Notes under the pieces: model-generated
What the model was told of the DNA's origin: nothing
What the model saw: only the letters and a program-made list of their open reading frames with translations
The model's database searches: none
DNA from: Oceanicoccus sp. KOV_DT_Chl
Lineage (GTDB): Bacteria; Pseudomonadota; Gammaproteobacteria; Pseudomonadales; Dasaniaceae
NCBI RefSeq assembly: GCF_900120175.1
Contig: NZ_FQLF01000002.1
Coordinates: forward strand, 1,860,001-1,924,000
Direction of reading: 5' to 3'
Length of the DNA: 64,000 nt
In this document: positions 1-9,403 of the stretch, in pieces
How the letters are laid out: every line of letters begins with the position of its first letter
Position numbering within the stretch: position 1 is the first letter of the stretch
Position numbers and translations under genes: made by a program

Positions 1-222
1 CTCCAATTAGACATCTGCATACCCTGCGGATGTGAGGGGTTTGAAGGCAATTAGTCCACAAGGATTGAAAGTCACTGCTATATTATTCCGAGGCGACCAG
101 TATTTGGTTCGTGTTTGGACTATAGCGTAACTTTGCTATGAGTTGATCTTATAGTGTGGGTTGGTCGAGTTCGGAGCGGGTTCTGGGGTATTTTTAACAA
201 TTTAACAATGGAGACACGGGAA

Positions 223-1380
223 ATGCATTCACAAGCGAAACGGCTGTACAAGCTGGCGCTTAGTCCTGTGCTATTGCTGCTCAGTTTTCTGAGTACAGGT
301 GCTTGGGCAGAAGAAGCTCAACGCTGGCAGATGAATCTGTCGCCAGGCGTTACCGAAGTTGGGGCAGAAATTTACGATCTACATATGATCGTTTTCTGGA
401 TTTGTGTAGTTATTGGAATTTTAACCTTTGGCGCTATGTTCTACTCGGTGTTCGCACACCGTAAGTCAAAGGGCGTTAAGCCAGCTACTTTCCATGAAAG
501 TACGTCGATTGAAATTGCCTGGACTATCATCCCCTTCTTAATACTTATCGTTATGGCATTTCCTGCCACAACCACCCTATTAAAAGTCTATGACTTCGAT
601 GATTCGGAATTGGATATTTTAGTTACGGGCTATCAGTGGAAGTGGAAGTACGAATATATCGATGAAAGCGGCGAAAACGTGGTTTTCTTCAGTAATCTTC
701 GTACCGGCAAAACTGAAATTTATAACGAAGACAGCAAAGGCGAACACTACTTGTTAGAAGTAGACGAGCCAGTTGTGCTGCCAGTGAACAAAAAAGTTCG
801 CTTTCTGGTAACAGCTAATGACGTAATTCACGCATGGTGGGTGCCGGCCTTAGCAGTTAAAAAAGATGCTATTCCCGGTTTCATCAATGAAGCCTGGACA
901 AAGCCACTGCAAACCGGTGTTTACCGTGGCCAGTGTGCCGAGCTTTGTGGTCGCGACCACGGCTATATGCCCATTGTTGTGAACGTCGTTGAACAAGACG
1001 AATACGACTCCTGGTTAGCCGGCAAAAAAGCCAAAGCAGCTGAAATTAAAGCGCTGATGGACAAAAATTTCACTCTGGATGAGCAGATGGCTGCCGGTAA
1101 AGCGGTATATAACCAGTACTGTGTTGCCTGTCATGGCCAGAAAGGTGAAGGTGGTGTCGGTAAAGCGATAGCCGGTAGCGCTATTGCAACAGGCGATGCT
1201 GCAGGCCATCTGGCTGCGTCTATCAATGGGGTACCAGGGACTGCGATGCAGGCTTTTGGTGCACAGCTAAATGATGTCGATATGGCCGCAGTTGTTACGT
1301 ATCAGCGTAATGCCTTTGGCAACAATATGGGTGATGTAATTCAGCCCATCGACGTTTACAACTTCAAGCAAGGTCAGTAG
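223..1380 (+). CDS. coxB: Cytochrome c oxidase subunit II with fused cytochrome c domain
   Basis: Subunit II of an aa3-type oxidase; it takes electrons from cytochrome c through CuA and passes them to subunit I. From this start the protein is 385 residues. A signal peptide ends near AWA (about residue 29) and two membrane helices follow. The CuA ligands are visible: His203, Cys238, Cys242, His246 and Met249. A C-terminal heme c motif CVACH lies at residues 300-304, so this is the caa3-like form with its own cytochrome c. I chose ATG 223 because a GGAGACACGGGA stretch sits just upstream; in-frame starts at 154 and 208 would add residues before the signal peptide. First gene of the oxidase operon, 11 bp before coxA. 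The 222 bp upstream hold no gene I can see. Confidence 0.96.
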   Translation: MHSQAKRLYKLALSPVLLLLSFLSTGAWAEEAQRWQMNLSPGVTEVGAEIYDLHMIVFWICVVIGILTFGAMFYSVFAHRKSKGVKPATFHESTSIEIAWTIIPFLILIVMAFPATTTLLKVYDFDDSELDILVTGYQWKWKYEYIDESGENVVFFSNLRTGKTEIYNEDSKGEHYLLEVDEPVVLPVNKKVRFLVTANDVIHAWWVPALAVKKDAIPGFINEAWTKPLQTGVYRGQCAELCGRDHGYMPIVVNVVEQDEYDSWLAGKKAKAAEIKALMDKNFTLDEQMAAGKAVYNQYCVACHGQKGEGGVGKAIAGSAIATGDAAGHLAASINGVPGTAMQAFGAQLNDVDMAAVVTYQRNAFGNNMGDVIQPIDVYNFKQGQ

Positions 1381-1391
1381 GAGGAGTCACA

Positions 1392-2951
1392 ATGGGTGCG
1401 CACGGGCCTACTACAAAGGGTTTAATGCGGTGGGTAACCACTACAAACCATAAAGATATCGGTACGATGTATCTTTGGTTCAGCTTCGCCATGTTTATCA
1501 TGGGCGGCGCTTTTGCCATGATCATTCGTGCGGAATTGTTTCAGCCAGGACTACAAATTGTAGAGCCTGAATTTTTCAACCAAATGACCACTATGCACGG
1601 CCTCGTGATGGTGTTCGGTGCCATCATGCCCTCTTTTGTGGGCTTGGCTAACTGGTTGATTCCAATGATGATTGGTGCGCCAGATATGGCGTTACCACGA
1701 ATGAACAACTTAAGTTTCTGGATTTTACCACCTACCTTCCTGCTGTTGGCTTCAACACTGTTTATGGAGGGTGGTGCACCAAACTTTGGTTGGACGTTCT
1801 ATGCGCCATTATCAACGACTTACGCCCCTGACACAGTCACCTTCTTTATTTTTGGTGTGCATTTGATGGGTTTGTCGTCAATCATGGGTTCGATCAATAT
1901 CATTGCAACCGTCGTTAACTTACGCGCTCCCGGCATGACTTATATGAAAATGCCGATGTTCGTATGGACCTGGTTGATCACTGCGTTCTTGTTGGTGGCA
2001 GTTATGCCAGTACTAGCGGGTGCAGTAACAATGATGTTGATGGATGTTCACTTCGGTACCAGCTTCTTCTCAGCGGCCGGTGGTGGTGATCCTGTGTTGT
2101 TCCAGCATATTTTCTGGTTCTTTGGACACCCTGAAGTTTATATCATCATTCTGCCGGCATTTGGTGTGGTGTCTCAAATCATCCCAACCTTTGCCCGCAA
2201 GCCTTTGTTTGGCTATGACTCCATGGTCTATGCAACAGCCTCTATCGCCTTCCTGTCGTTTATCGTGTGGGCTCACCACATGTATACCGTCGGTATGCCA
2301 ATAGCGGGTGAGTTGTTCTTTATGTACGCCACCATGCTGATTGCGGTGCCTACCGGGGTTAAAGTATTTAACTGGATCACTACCATGTGGCAGGGCGCGA
2401 TGACGTTTGAAACGCCCATGCTGTTCTGTATTGGTTTTGTGTTCCTGTTTACTATTGGTGGTTTCACCGGCGTTATGCTTTCTCTGGCGCCAGTCGATTT
2501 CCAGTACCACGATAGCTACTTTGTGGTTGCTCACTTCCATTATGTAATGGTTGCTGGTGCGGTATTTAGTATGTCGGCAGCGGTGTATTACTGGTTACCC
2601 AAGTGGTGTGGGCGGATGTATAACGAATCCATGGGTAAAGCCCATTTCTGGATTTCGTTTATCGGCTTTAACCTGACGTTCTTCCCGCAGCACTTCCTGG
2701 GTCTTGCGGGTATGCCACGCCGTATTCCTGATTACGCATTACAGTTCACTGACTTTAATACCATGTCGTCAATTGGTGCGTTTATCTACGGTACTTCTCA
2801 GCTATTGTTCCTGTTCAACGTGGTTCGCACCATCGTTGCCGGTGAGCCAACCAGCGAAGAGAAAACCTGGGAAGGTGCAGAAGGTTTGGAATGGACAGTG
2901 GCAACGCCAGCGCCATACCACACGTTCTCTACGCCACCAGACGTGAAGTAA
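1392..2951 (+). CDS. coxA: Cytochrome c oxidase subunit I
   Basis: Catalytic subunit of the aa3 oxidase, reducing oxygen at the heme a3-CuB centre in the inner membrane while pumping protons. It is 519 residues, normal for the family, with about twelve hydrophobic segments. Conserved ligand motifs are present: TMHGLVMVFG (heme a His), GHPEVY (CuB His with the His-Tyr crosslink), WAHHMYTVG (two CuB His) and VAHFHYVM (heme a3 and heme a His). A good ribosome site (AGGAGGAG) lies in the 11-bp gap after coxB, so the two are surely co-transcribed. ctaG follows 31 bp later. Confidence 0.98.
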   Translation: MGAHGPTTKGLMRWVTTTNHKDIGTMYLWFSFAMFIMGGAFAMIIRAELFQPGLQIVEPEFFNQMTTMHGLVMVFGAIMPSFVGLANWLIPMMIGAPDMALPRMNNLSFWILPPTFLLLASTLFMEGGAPNFGWTFYAPLSTTYAPDTVTFFIFGVHLMGLSSIMGSINIIATVVNLRAPGMTYMKMPMFVWTWLITAFLLVAVMPVLAGAVTMMLMDVHFGTSFFSAAGGGDPVLFQHIFWFFGHPEVYIIILPAFGVVSQIIPTFARKPLFGYDSMVYATASIAFLSFIVWAHHMYTVGMPIAGELFFMYATMLIAVPTGVKVFNWITTMWQGAMTFETPMLFCIGFVFLFTIGGFTGVMLSLAPVDFQYHDSYFVVAHFHYVMVAGAVFSMSAAVYYWLPKWCGRMYNESMGKAHFWISFIGFNLTFFPQHFLGLAGMPRRIPDYALQFTDFNTMSSIGAFIYGTSQLLFLFNVVRTIVAGEPTSEEKTWEGAEGLEWTVATPAPYHTFSTPPDVK

Positions 2952-2982
2952 GAGCTGTACTTAGTACGGTTAAGAGGTAAAA

Positions 2983-3560
2983 GTGGCGAATATGTCTGAC
3001 AGCGATGTAGAAAAAAACGTCATCAAGACGGTCGGTAAATTATCGATTATTGTTGTGGCCATGTTCGCTTTTGTATTTGTGGTAATGGTGCCGTTATACA
3101 ATGTGCTATGTGATGCACTGGGTATAAACGGCAAAACCAGTGGTGAGCGTTACAGAGTTGTTGAAGCCGCTGTCGATACCGGTCGTGAAATTCGAATTCA
3201 ATTCGTTGCGACTAACAACGATGGCATGCCGTGGGCATTTCATCCGACCCAGTCGGTAATGAAAGTAAACCCCGGTGGTGTTAACGACACAGTGTTTTAC
3301 GCGAAGAACCCGTTGGCAAAGGATATGGTTGCACAGGCAATACCAAGTGTGTCACCAAGCCGGGCTGCGGAGTACTTCCATAAAACCGAATGCTTTTGCT
3401 TTAACCAGCAACCATTGGCAGGGGGGCAGAGACAGAAATGCCGCTGCAATTTATTGTCGATCAGGATCTTCCGGCCGACATTAAAACCATTACCCTTTCA
3501 TACACAATATTTGATGTGACGGATATGGTGTCGAAAGATACTCCCGTTGCGATACGTTAA
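2983..3560 (+). CDS. ctaG: Cytochrome c oxidase assembly protein CtaG/Cox11, frameshifted in this sequence
   Basis: Cox11 family protein: one N-terminal membrane anchor and a periplasmic domain that delivers copper to CuB of subunit I. The copper motif ECFCF is present. As written the frame leaves the family after QQPLAGG and stops at 3519. Adding one G to the six-G run at 3421-3426 restores family-like sequence (ETEMPLQFIVDQDLPADIK, then SYTIFDVT) to a stop at 3558-3560, giving 192 residues, the usual size. The reading may start at GTG 2983, which has AAGAGGT upstream, or at ATG 2992. It sits between coxA and coxC, the standard position. The break is more likely a base-calling error than a real loss. 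Confidence 0.9.
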
Positions 3561-3614
3561 AACGGTTAGTTATTTCTTTCACAGTATTAACTGAAAGAAC
3601 AACGGAGAAAAAAA

Positions 3615-4589
3615 ATGGCAGGTCAAAGCAACTCTGATTACGAGGCCTATTACGTCCCGGAAAAAAGTTATCTGGCAATATTTGCTAGCTTAACTTTATT
3701 CACATGCTTATTCGGTGCGGCCAATGTGCTGAATGATAAGACGTTTGGTGATCCTAGTCTGGAAACAAATTCCTGGTTTATATTCCTTACTGGTCTGGTT
3801 TTATTTTTAGCCACGCTGTTTGTTTGGTTTCGCACCACGATTATTGAAAATCGTGCTGGCATGAACAGTGCGCAATTGAAGCATTCATATGCGATTGGCA
3901 TGCAGTGGTTTATCTTTTCTGAAGTGATGTTCTTCGCCGCCTTCTTTGGCGCGCTGTGGTATGTCCGTAACCTGGCTGGCCCATGGTTAGGCGGTGAAGG
4001 CGACGGTGGCCGCATGAACAGTTTACTGTGGGGAAGCTTTACCTATGAATGGCCGATGATGACGACGCCACAGGATGCTGTGGGTGGTGCGGCTAACCAG
4101 TTAATCGCCAATAATGGTGTGATGACTGGACCAGAGCGCAATTTGAGCTTTCCTGGCTGGAGTAATATCAGCCACTGGTTGCCTATGTGGAACACGATTG
4201 TTTTGATTACTTCGTCTTTTACTGCGCACTTCGCACATACAGGGTTGCTTGCCAATAACCGTAAGAAGTTTAATGTGTGGCTATTCATCACTGTGGCATT
4301 GGGTATTATTTTCGTCGGTTTACAGTACATGGAATACCATGAAGCGTATGTGGAATATGGCTTATACTTGAACTCTGGAATTTATGGTTCTACCTTTTTT
4401 ATGCTCACTGGGTTTCATGGATTTCACGTTTGCATGGGCATGATTATGTTGTTGGTTCAATGGTTGCGATCTACTAAGGCGGGGCATTTTACCGCTGAAG
4501 ACCACTTTGGTTTTGAAGCGTCTTCATGGTATTGGCACTTTGTTGATGTAGTATGGGTGGGCTTGTTCCTATTTGTTTATATCCTCTAG
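3615..4589 (+). CDS. coxC: Cytochrome c oxidase subunit III
   Basis: Third core subunit of the aa3 oxidase, a seven-helix membrane protein that stabilises subunit I. It is 324 residues, longer than many bacterial homologs. The extra length is mostly a polar loop at about residues 120-190 (from LGGEGDGGRM to LSFPGW) between membrane helices. Conserved sections include FSEVMFFAAFFGALW, GLQYMEYHEA, TGFHGFHVCMG and WYWHFVDVVWVGLF near the C-terminus. CGGAGAAA lies just before the ATG. Last gene of the structural oxidase block; a strong terminator follows. Confidence 0.97.
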   Translation: MAGQSNSDYEAYYVPEKSYLAIFASLTLFTCLFGAANVLNDKTFGDPSLETNSWFIFLTGLVLFLATLFVWFRTTIIENRAGMNSAQLKHSYAIGMQWFIFSEVMFFAAFFGALWYVRNLAGPWLGGEGDGGRMNSLLWGSFTYEWPMMTTPQDAVGGAANQLIANNGVMTGPERNLSFPGWSNISHWLPMWNTIVLITSSFTAHFAHTGLLANNRKKFNVWLFITVALGIIFVGLQYMEYHEAYVEYGLYLNSGIYGSTFFMLTGFHGFHVCMGMIMLLVQWLRSTKAGHFTAEDHFGFEASSWYWHFVDVVWVGLFLFVYIL

Positions 4590-4608
4590 CCTGGTCGCTA
4601 CTTATTTT

Positions 4609-4648
4609 AAAACGGCTGTGAAGCAAAACTTCACAGCCGTTTTTTTAT
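4609..4648 (+). terminator. Bidirectional intrinsic terminator after coxC
   Basis: A perfect 13-bp stem (AACGGCTGTGAAG, 4611-4623, paired with 4629-4641) has a five-base loop and is followed by a T run. The upstream arm is preceded by A-rich sequence, so the same hairpin can also stop the opposing DUF2909 gene. Confidence 0.9.
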
Positions 4649-4661
4649 TTGTTCATGTAAA

Positions 4662-4910
4662 TTATTTTTCTAGTTTGGATTCGTAACGGGCATCCCAAGG
4701 AGCATTAGAGCCTAGTTGGTCGGTGAAAATCCCGTAAAAAATAAAGCCGATTAGCAGTGCTGCGAGGGTAATCCGTACCGTGAGCGCATTCCAGGTTCTG
4801 CGGCTTGAGGTATCACCCGCTTCACGGTCTTTGAGCAAAAAGCCCAAACCCGTAAATAGACTGATGACGAGTCCAATAAATAACACCACAATTACAATTT
4901 TTAACCACAT
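4662..4910 (-). CDS. DUF2909 small twin-helix membrane protein
   Basis: An 82-residue protein with two membrane helices (residues about 4-26 and 46-64) separated by a short charged loop (LKDREAGDTSSRRTW). Size and pattern fit DUF2909, a family commonly found at this point in oxidase operons of Pseudomonas-like bacteria. Its role is unknown; a part in oxidase assembly is guilt by association only. Here it is on the opposite strand to its neighbours, ends against the coxC terminator, and starts about 68 bp from the divergent SURF1 gene. Confidence 0.85.
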   Translation of the reverse strand: MWLKIVIVVLFIGLVISLFTGLGFLLKDREAGDTSSRRTWNALTVRITLAALLIGFIFYGIFTDQLGSNAPWDARYESKLEK

Positions 4911-4977
4911 GAAGCTGCTCCCCTTGATAAGATAGCGCCAAGTATAACCTAGCCGTTTAAAAGCCTCGATATTGAAT

Positions 4978-5730
4978 ATGACTGATAGTCACACACATGT
5001 TTTGCAATTAACCCCAAACTGGCGGGCAACGGCCCTAGTGCTTGTGCTATTACCACTTTTGTTGTCACTGGGGTTTTGGCAGCTTGATCGGGCTGAAGAA
5101 AAACGCAGCTTACAGCTACTATTTAAGCAGCGGCAATTAAAAGGGCCGATTGAGATTGAGCAAGTACAGCCGCAGCAAGATTTACGTTATCAGCCGATTA
5201 AGTTACGTGGCCATTATATCAATCAAAAAAACCTGCTATTGGATAATCGTATTTATCAACGTCGCTTCGGTTATGAGATAATCACGCCGTTACAATTAAC
5301 AGGCACTGATCAAATCGTATTGGTAAATCGCGGCTTTTTACAGGGAGATATTTCTCGTCGGGAGCTACCAGCCATTGAAGCCATTGAAGGCGAGGTTGAA
5401 CTAATTGGCGAAGTATATGTGCCGCAAAGCGAAATGATGACCTTGGCGGCGGATAATGCCAGTGGTTGGCCGCGCTTAATTCAAGTACTGGATATGGACG
5501 CGCTTGCTAAAGAGTTTGGTTCGGCGCTGTTTCCTTTTAGTGTAAGAATACAATCACCTATTGCAGGCAGTTATGAGGCTAACTGGGTAGTGGTAAATTT
5601 ACAGCCAGAAAAACATACCGGCTATGCCGTGCAGTGGTTTGCTATGAGTGCCACCTTAATAATTATTATGGTGTTAGCTAATACTAATTTATGGGTGCTA
5701 TTGAAACAGCGAAAATCCCAGCAAAATTAA
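4978..5730 (+). CDS. SURF1 family cytochrome oxidase biogenesis protein
   Basis: A 250-residue inner-membrane protein with one helix near the N-terminus (about residues 15-33) and one near the C-terminus (about 218-238) around a periplasmic domain, the SURF1/Shy1 topology. Family-like stretches include LGFWQLDRAEEKR, LRGHYI and the C-terminal HTGYAVQWFAM. SURF1 proteins help insert or hold heme A during oxidase assembly. ATG 4978 is preferred; a TTG two codons earlier is possible. The next gene begins 13 bp later, and the order SURF1-hypothetical-ctaA-ctaB-sco is the expected assembly operon. Confidence 0.94.
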   Translation: MTDSHTHVLQLTPNWRATALVLVLLPLLLSLGFWQLDRAEEKRSLQLLFKQRQLKGPIEIEQVQPQQDLRYQPIKLRGHYINQKNLLLDNRIYQRRFGYEIITPLQLTGTDQIVLVNRGFLQGDISRRELPAIEAIEGEVELIGEVYVPQSEMMTLAADNASGWPRLIQVLDMDALAKEFGSALFPFSVRIQSPIAGSYEANWVVVNLQPEKHTGYAVQWFAMSATLIIIMVLANTNLWVLLKQRKSQQN

Positions 5731-5743
5731 ATAGAGGTCTATC

Positions 5744-6370
5744 GTGTCAGAGTCAGGTTCAGTTGAACAAAATAGAAAAAACCGCAAAGTCATTTTAGGG
5801 ATAGTTGGCATCCCTGCCTTGGTATTTCTGATATCGACCGGCTTGTATTTTTTGGTGGAATCCAAAGCTGTAGATTTAGGCACTGTTAATAATGGTGAAT
5901 TAGTTGTTCCTCCCCTGCCCTTTTTCGAATTGCCACTAAAAACATTATCCGACGAAATATTTGATTACAGTAAACCAGAGCCTAAGTGGGCGTTTGTCGT
6001 TTTTGGTGATCGTCATTGTGAAGGCGAATGTGAGCGCATGTTGTATATCGCCAGGCAAAGTATTATTTCACTAGCGAAAAAAATGGGGCGCGTGCGATTA
6101 ATTTATGTTACCAGTGACGCGGTTATTGATGCGCAGTTACAGCAGCGCTTTGATGATGAATATCGTGGCATGGATATCTTAACGTTAGCGCCCGATGAGT
6201 TAGATTCTTTTTTTCCTGCAACAATAGACCCATATCAATCACGAACGTTTTATGTTGTTGATCCTCGTGGATGGATGATGATGTTTTACCAGATTGAAGA
6301 CACAGAGCAAGCCACATTAGCAACGTTAGGTAAGGCTGTCACTAAAGATATGAAGCGTTTAATTAAATAG
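5744..6370 (+). CDS. Membrane-anchored thioredoxin-fold-like protein of the oxidase assembly operon
   Basis: A 208-residue protein with one N-terminal membrane helix (about residues 20-38) and a periplasmic domain. The segment WAFVVFGDRHCEGECERMLY has the placement of the Cys-x3-Cys copper site of SCO proteins, and FYVVDPRGWMMMFY resembles the strand after the SCO His. The equivalent His is not evident, so it may be a relative of SCO without the full copper site. Homologs usually sit between SURF1 and ctaA; I know of no proven function. Start is GTG 5744 with AGAGGT upstream. Confidence 0.75.
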   Translation: MSESGSVEQNRKNRKVILGIVGIPALVFLISTGLYFLVESKAVDLGTVNNGELVVPPLPFFELPLKTLSDEIFDYSKPEPKWAFVVFGDRHCEGECERMLYIARQSIISLAKKMGRVRLIYVTSDAVIDAQLQQRFDDEYRGMDILTLAPDELDSFFPATIDPYQSRTFYVVDPRGWMMMFYQIEDTEQATLATLGKAVTKDMKRLIK

Positions 6371-6438
6371 TTTTATTAAGCTATTTTTTTGCTAAGTGTT
6401 ATGGCAGTGCGAGTGTTTAAGCAATAGGACGAAAATGC

Positions 6439-7632
6439 ATGACTTTTTTTAATTCATCTGAGCAGCGTTTACCAGGTTTTAAATTGGCGTTGGTAGGTTG
6501 TATTTTTGCGGTAATGGTTTTGGGTTTGGGAGCGTTTACGCGTTTGGCTGATGCGGGTTTAGGTTGCCCTGATTGGCCAACGTGTTACGGCCATGTGTTG
6601 TGGCCAACCACTGACGAACATGTTGATGTTGCTAATAAAGCTTTTCCTGATGCCCCGGTTGAACACGATAAAACTTGGCCAGAAATGGTGCATCGCTATT
6701 TTGCTCAAGGTTTGGGTTATATCACCATCGCATTATTTGTTGTGGCGGTTAGGCGGCGACAGCAAGAACAGCCAGTAAAGTTAGTGAGCACATTATTGGC
6801 AATCAATGTATTGCTTACAGCTGTTACCGCAGTTGTGGGTGAAGTCATGGAGCCGTATGCAGTCGGCTCGGTAGCCGTGACTATGTTAACGCTAGCTTAT
6901 CTAGGTTTTAAAAAAGGCAGCTCTACGCAACCGTTTAAACTGCCGGCTTTTATTTTGGCGTTTATTATTTTGCAGGGGCTGTTTGGTATGTGGACGGTGA
7001 CATTGAAGTTGTGGCCGCAAGTGGTGACATCACATCTGCTGGGCGGATTTACCACGTTTAGTCTTTTATGGTTGCTGACGTTGCGGTTAAATAATAAACC
7101 TTGGCAGTTAAGTTCTTCGGCGCATCAGCAATTAATACAGTTCCGTCGTTTTGCGGTACTTGGTTTAATCGTGGTTTGTATTCAAGTCGCTTTGGGTGGT
7201 TGGACGACGTCAAATTACGCTGCTGTAGCCTGTCCGGATTTGCCAACTTGCCAGTCCCAATGGTTGCCGCACATGGATTTCGCGCAGGGTTTTAATATCA
7301 CCCAAAGTATTGGTCCTAACTATTTAGGTGGCACGATGGATAATGAGGCACGAATTGCTATCCACTTTAGCCACCGTGTAGGCGCAATAATTACTACCCT
7401 ATTGCTACTGTTTTTAGTCCATACTTTATTTGTTCGTATCGCCACACCAGAAACTCGTACGATGGCAAAAGTCATTGTTATGGTGTTGATATTGCAAGTG
7501 GCACTGGGCTTAGGGAATATTCTTTTTAAATTCCCTGTATCAGTTGCTGTGGCGCATAACTTGGTGGGCGCCTTATTAGTATTAGTGATGGTAACCTTAA
7601 ACCATCGTGTATTCACCGCGCGTCAATTATAA
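6439..7632 (+). CDS. ctaA: Heme A synthase (COX15/CtaA family)
   Basis: Converts heme O to heme A by oxidising a methyl group; integral inner-membrane protein. It is 397 residues with about eight hydrophobic helices, the proteobacterial COX15 form. The N-terminal signature FTRLADAGLGCPDWPTCYG is present, as are four His heme-ligand sites: MVHRYFAQGLG, VTSHLLGGF, IHFSHRVGAI and AVAHNLVGAL. A second Cys pair (CPDLPTC) lies mid-protein. It precedes ctaB, whose product supplies its heme O substrate. Confidence 0.95.
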   Translation: MTFFNSSEQRLPGFKLALVGCIFAVMVLGLGAFTRLADAGLGCPDWPTCYGHVLWPTTDEHVDVANKAFPDAPVEHDKTWPEMVHRYFAQGLGYITIALFVVAVRRRQQEQPVKLVSTLLAINVLLTAVTAVVGEVMEPYAVGSVAVTMLTLAYLGFKKGSSTQPFKLPAFILAFIILQGLFGMWTVTLKLWPQVVTSHLLGGFTTFSLLWLLTLRLNNKPWQLSSSAHQQLIQFRRFAVLGLIVVCIQVALGGWTTSNYAAVACPDLPTCQSQWLPHMDFAQGFNITQSIGPNYLGGTMDNEARIAIHFSHRVGAIITTLLLLFLVHTLFVRIATPETRTMAKVIVMVLILQVALGLGNILFKFPVSVAVAHNLVGALLVLVMVTLNHRVFTARQL

Positions 7633-7673
7633 TAGCCAACCATTTTACTCCGTTATTAGAGTTTAAGAGCCTT

Positions 7674-8594
7674 ATGTCAGAATCTGCCGTCAATACCAGC
7701 AAAGAAGCACCCACTTGGGGTGATTATTATGAGTTAACCAAGCCTAACGTGGTTTATCTCATGTTGCTGACATCGGCTATCGGTATGTTTATGGCTACAA
7801 CGGGTGCAGTACCGCTGGATATTTTGATTTTAGCCAATGTCGGCATTGGTTTGTGTGCGGCCTGTGGTGCGGTGATTAATCATTTAGTCGATCAGCGTAT
7901 CGATACTATTATGGCGCGTACCCATAACCGTCCAGTAGCCCAGGGTCGAATCACCCAGAAACAAGCCGGTGTGTTTGCAGCGATACTTGGTGTGGTCGGC
8001 ATGGCAATATTATTGATTTTTATTAATCAGTTAACAGCCTGGTTGACGCTATTTTCGCTTATTGGTTATGCCGGTATTTATACGCTGTGGTTAAAGCGAG
8101 CTACTCCGCAAAATATTGTGATTGGTGGTTTGCCTGGCGCCGCGCCGCCGCTATTAGGTTGGACCGCGCTAACGGGAGAGATCCACGGCCATGCGTTGTT
8201 ATTGGTGTTGATTGTTTTTGCCTGGACCCCTCCTCACTTTTGGGCTTTGGCCATTAACCGTAAAGATGATTACGCCAAAGCGGCAATTCCGATGCTGCCT
8301 GTGACCCACGGGGTGGAATACACCGCCTTGCATATTATGCTTTATACCTTGGTGTTAATTGCGATTAGCCTCCTGCCCTTTGCTACCGGTTTGTCGAATG
8401 TGTTGTACTTGGCTGGCGCGGTTATTTTAGGCGTGATTCATTTGTACTACTCACTACAAATTATGCGCGGTGATCCAAAAGCGCCGATGGCCACTTTTAA
8501 GTTTTCGCTGGTGTATTTAATGGCAATTTATCTCATTATGTTATTGGATCATTACTTGATGCCGTTGACGCCTATAGTTGGAGGTGCCGCGTAA
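7674..8594 (+). CDS. ctaB: Protoheme IX farnesyltransferase (heme O synthase)
   Basis: UbiA-family prenyltransferase that adds a farnesyl group to protoheme to make heme O. It is 306 residues with about eight to nine membrane segments. The first prenyl-diphosphate site is NHLVDQRIDTIMARTHNRP (about residues 69-87). The second conserved region includes YTLWLKRATPQNIVIGG and PGAAPPLLGW, and WTPPHFWALAI is also typical. The stop overlaps the ATG of the SCO gene (TAATG at 8592-8596), showing tight translational coupling. Could equally be named cyoE; ctaB fits the aa3 context. Confidence 0.95.
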   Translation: MSESAVNTSKEAPTWGDYYELTKPNVVYLMLLTSAIGMFMATTGAVPLDILILANVGIGLCAACGAVINHLVDQRIDTIMARTHNRPVAQGRITQKQAGVFAAILGVVGMAILLIFINQLTAWLTLFSLIGYAGIYTLWLKRATPQNIVIGGLPGAAPPLLGWTALTGEIHGHALLLVLIVFAWTPPHFWALAINRKDDYAKAAIPMLPVTHGVEYTALHIMLYTLVLIAISLLPFATGLSNVLYLAGAVILGVIHLYYSLQIMRGDPKAPMATFKFSLVYLMAIYLIMLLDHYLMPLTPIVGGAA

Positions 8595-9268
8595 TGGCGA
8601 CCGAGCAGCATAACGGCTTACGCCCGGAACAAAAGCGTGGTATTTATTTAACGGTCGGCATTGCGGTCACTACGGTCAGTTTTTTGGTAGCGATGTTTGT
8701 TTTGGGTTTAAGTCGCCCAGTGGTATTAAGCGATGAAGAACTAAAAGCAAAAGGTACTTTTATTTTTGATAATCCGCGTTCGTTTAAAGAATTTTCATTG
8801 GTTGATTATCAAAACAAGCCATTTACCCCTGAGGCTTTTCAAGGAAAATGGTCTTTAGTGTTTTTTGGTTTTACCTATTGCCCGGATGTCTGCCCCACTA
8901 CACTGGCTTTATTAAATCATTTTTATGCTGGGCAGCTTGAGGGTGATTACGCCGATGACTTGCAAGTTATTTTAGTCAGTGTTGATCCCGGACGAGATAC
9001 GCCTGAAAAATTGTATGATTACGTACAGTTTTTTAACAAAGACTTTATTGGTGTTACCGGTGAGTTTTTAGATCTGCACCGTTTTGCGACGCAGCTCAAT
9101 ATTCCTTTCAGTAAAGTACCTGGTGGTGGCGAAAATTATACGGTTGAGCATGGCGGCAATATTGCGATCATCAATCCTAATGGCCATTATGTAGGTTTTT
9201 TTCGAACACCTATTACCTTATCGGGCTTAAATATAGGTTATCAATCTATTCGTGCATCGCGCGGTTAA
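8594..9268 (+). CDS. SCO1/SenC family copper chaperone
   Basis: Membrane-anchored thioredoxin-fold protein that delivers copper to the CuA site of subunit II. It is 224 residues with one N-terminal helix (about residues 17-37). The copper motif TYCPDVCP (Cys-x3-Cys) and the later His in YTVEHGGNIAIINPNG are both present, so it should be functional. Translationally coupled to ctaB and last gene of the operon. No terminator follows directly; a 7-bp tandem repeat begins eight bases after its stop. Confidence 0.95.
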   Translation: MATEQHNGLRPEQKRGIYLTVGIAVTTVSFLVAMFVLGLSRPVVLSDEELKAKGTFIFDNPRSFKEFSLVDYQNKPFTPEAFQGKWSLVFFGFTYCPDVCPTTLALLNHFYAGQLEGDYADDLQVILVSVDPGRDTPEKLYDYVQFFNKDFIGVTGEFLDLHRFATQLNIPFSKVPGGGENYTVEHGGNIAIINPNGHYVGFFRTPITLSGLNIGYQSIRASRG

Positions 9269-9275
9269 GCTTTCT

Positions 9276-9330
9276 TAGATGCTAGATGCTAGATGCTAGA
9301 TGCTAGATGCTAGATGCTAGATGCTAGATG
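9276..9330. repeat. Seven-bp tandem repeat (TAGATGC, about 7.9 copies)
   Basis: Seven perfect copies of TAGATGC plus a six-base partial copy lie directly after the SCO stop codon. The unit contains stop codons in several frames. Its length makes it prone to slippage, so copy number may vary between strains. Confidence 0.97.
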
Positions 9331-9403
9331 TGCTGAGGCGCTAATAGGGAAATGTCTTTAAGAATAATAATCTAGGAAGGAATTTCTGAATTTTGTATTG
9401 GGC

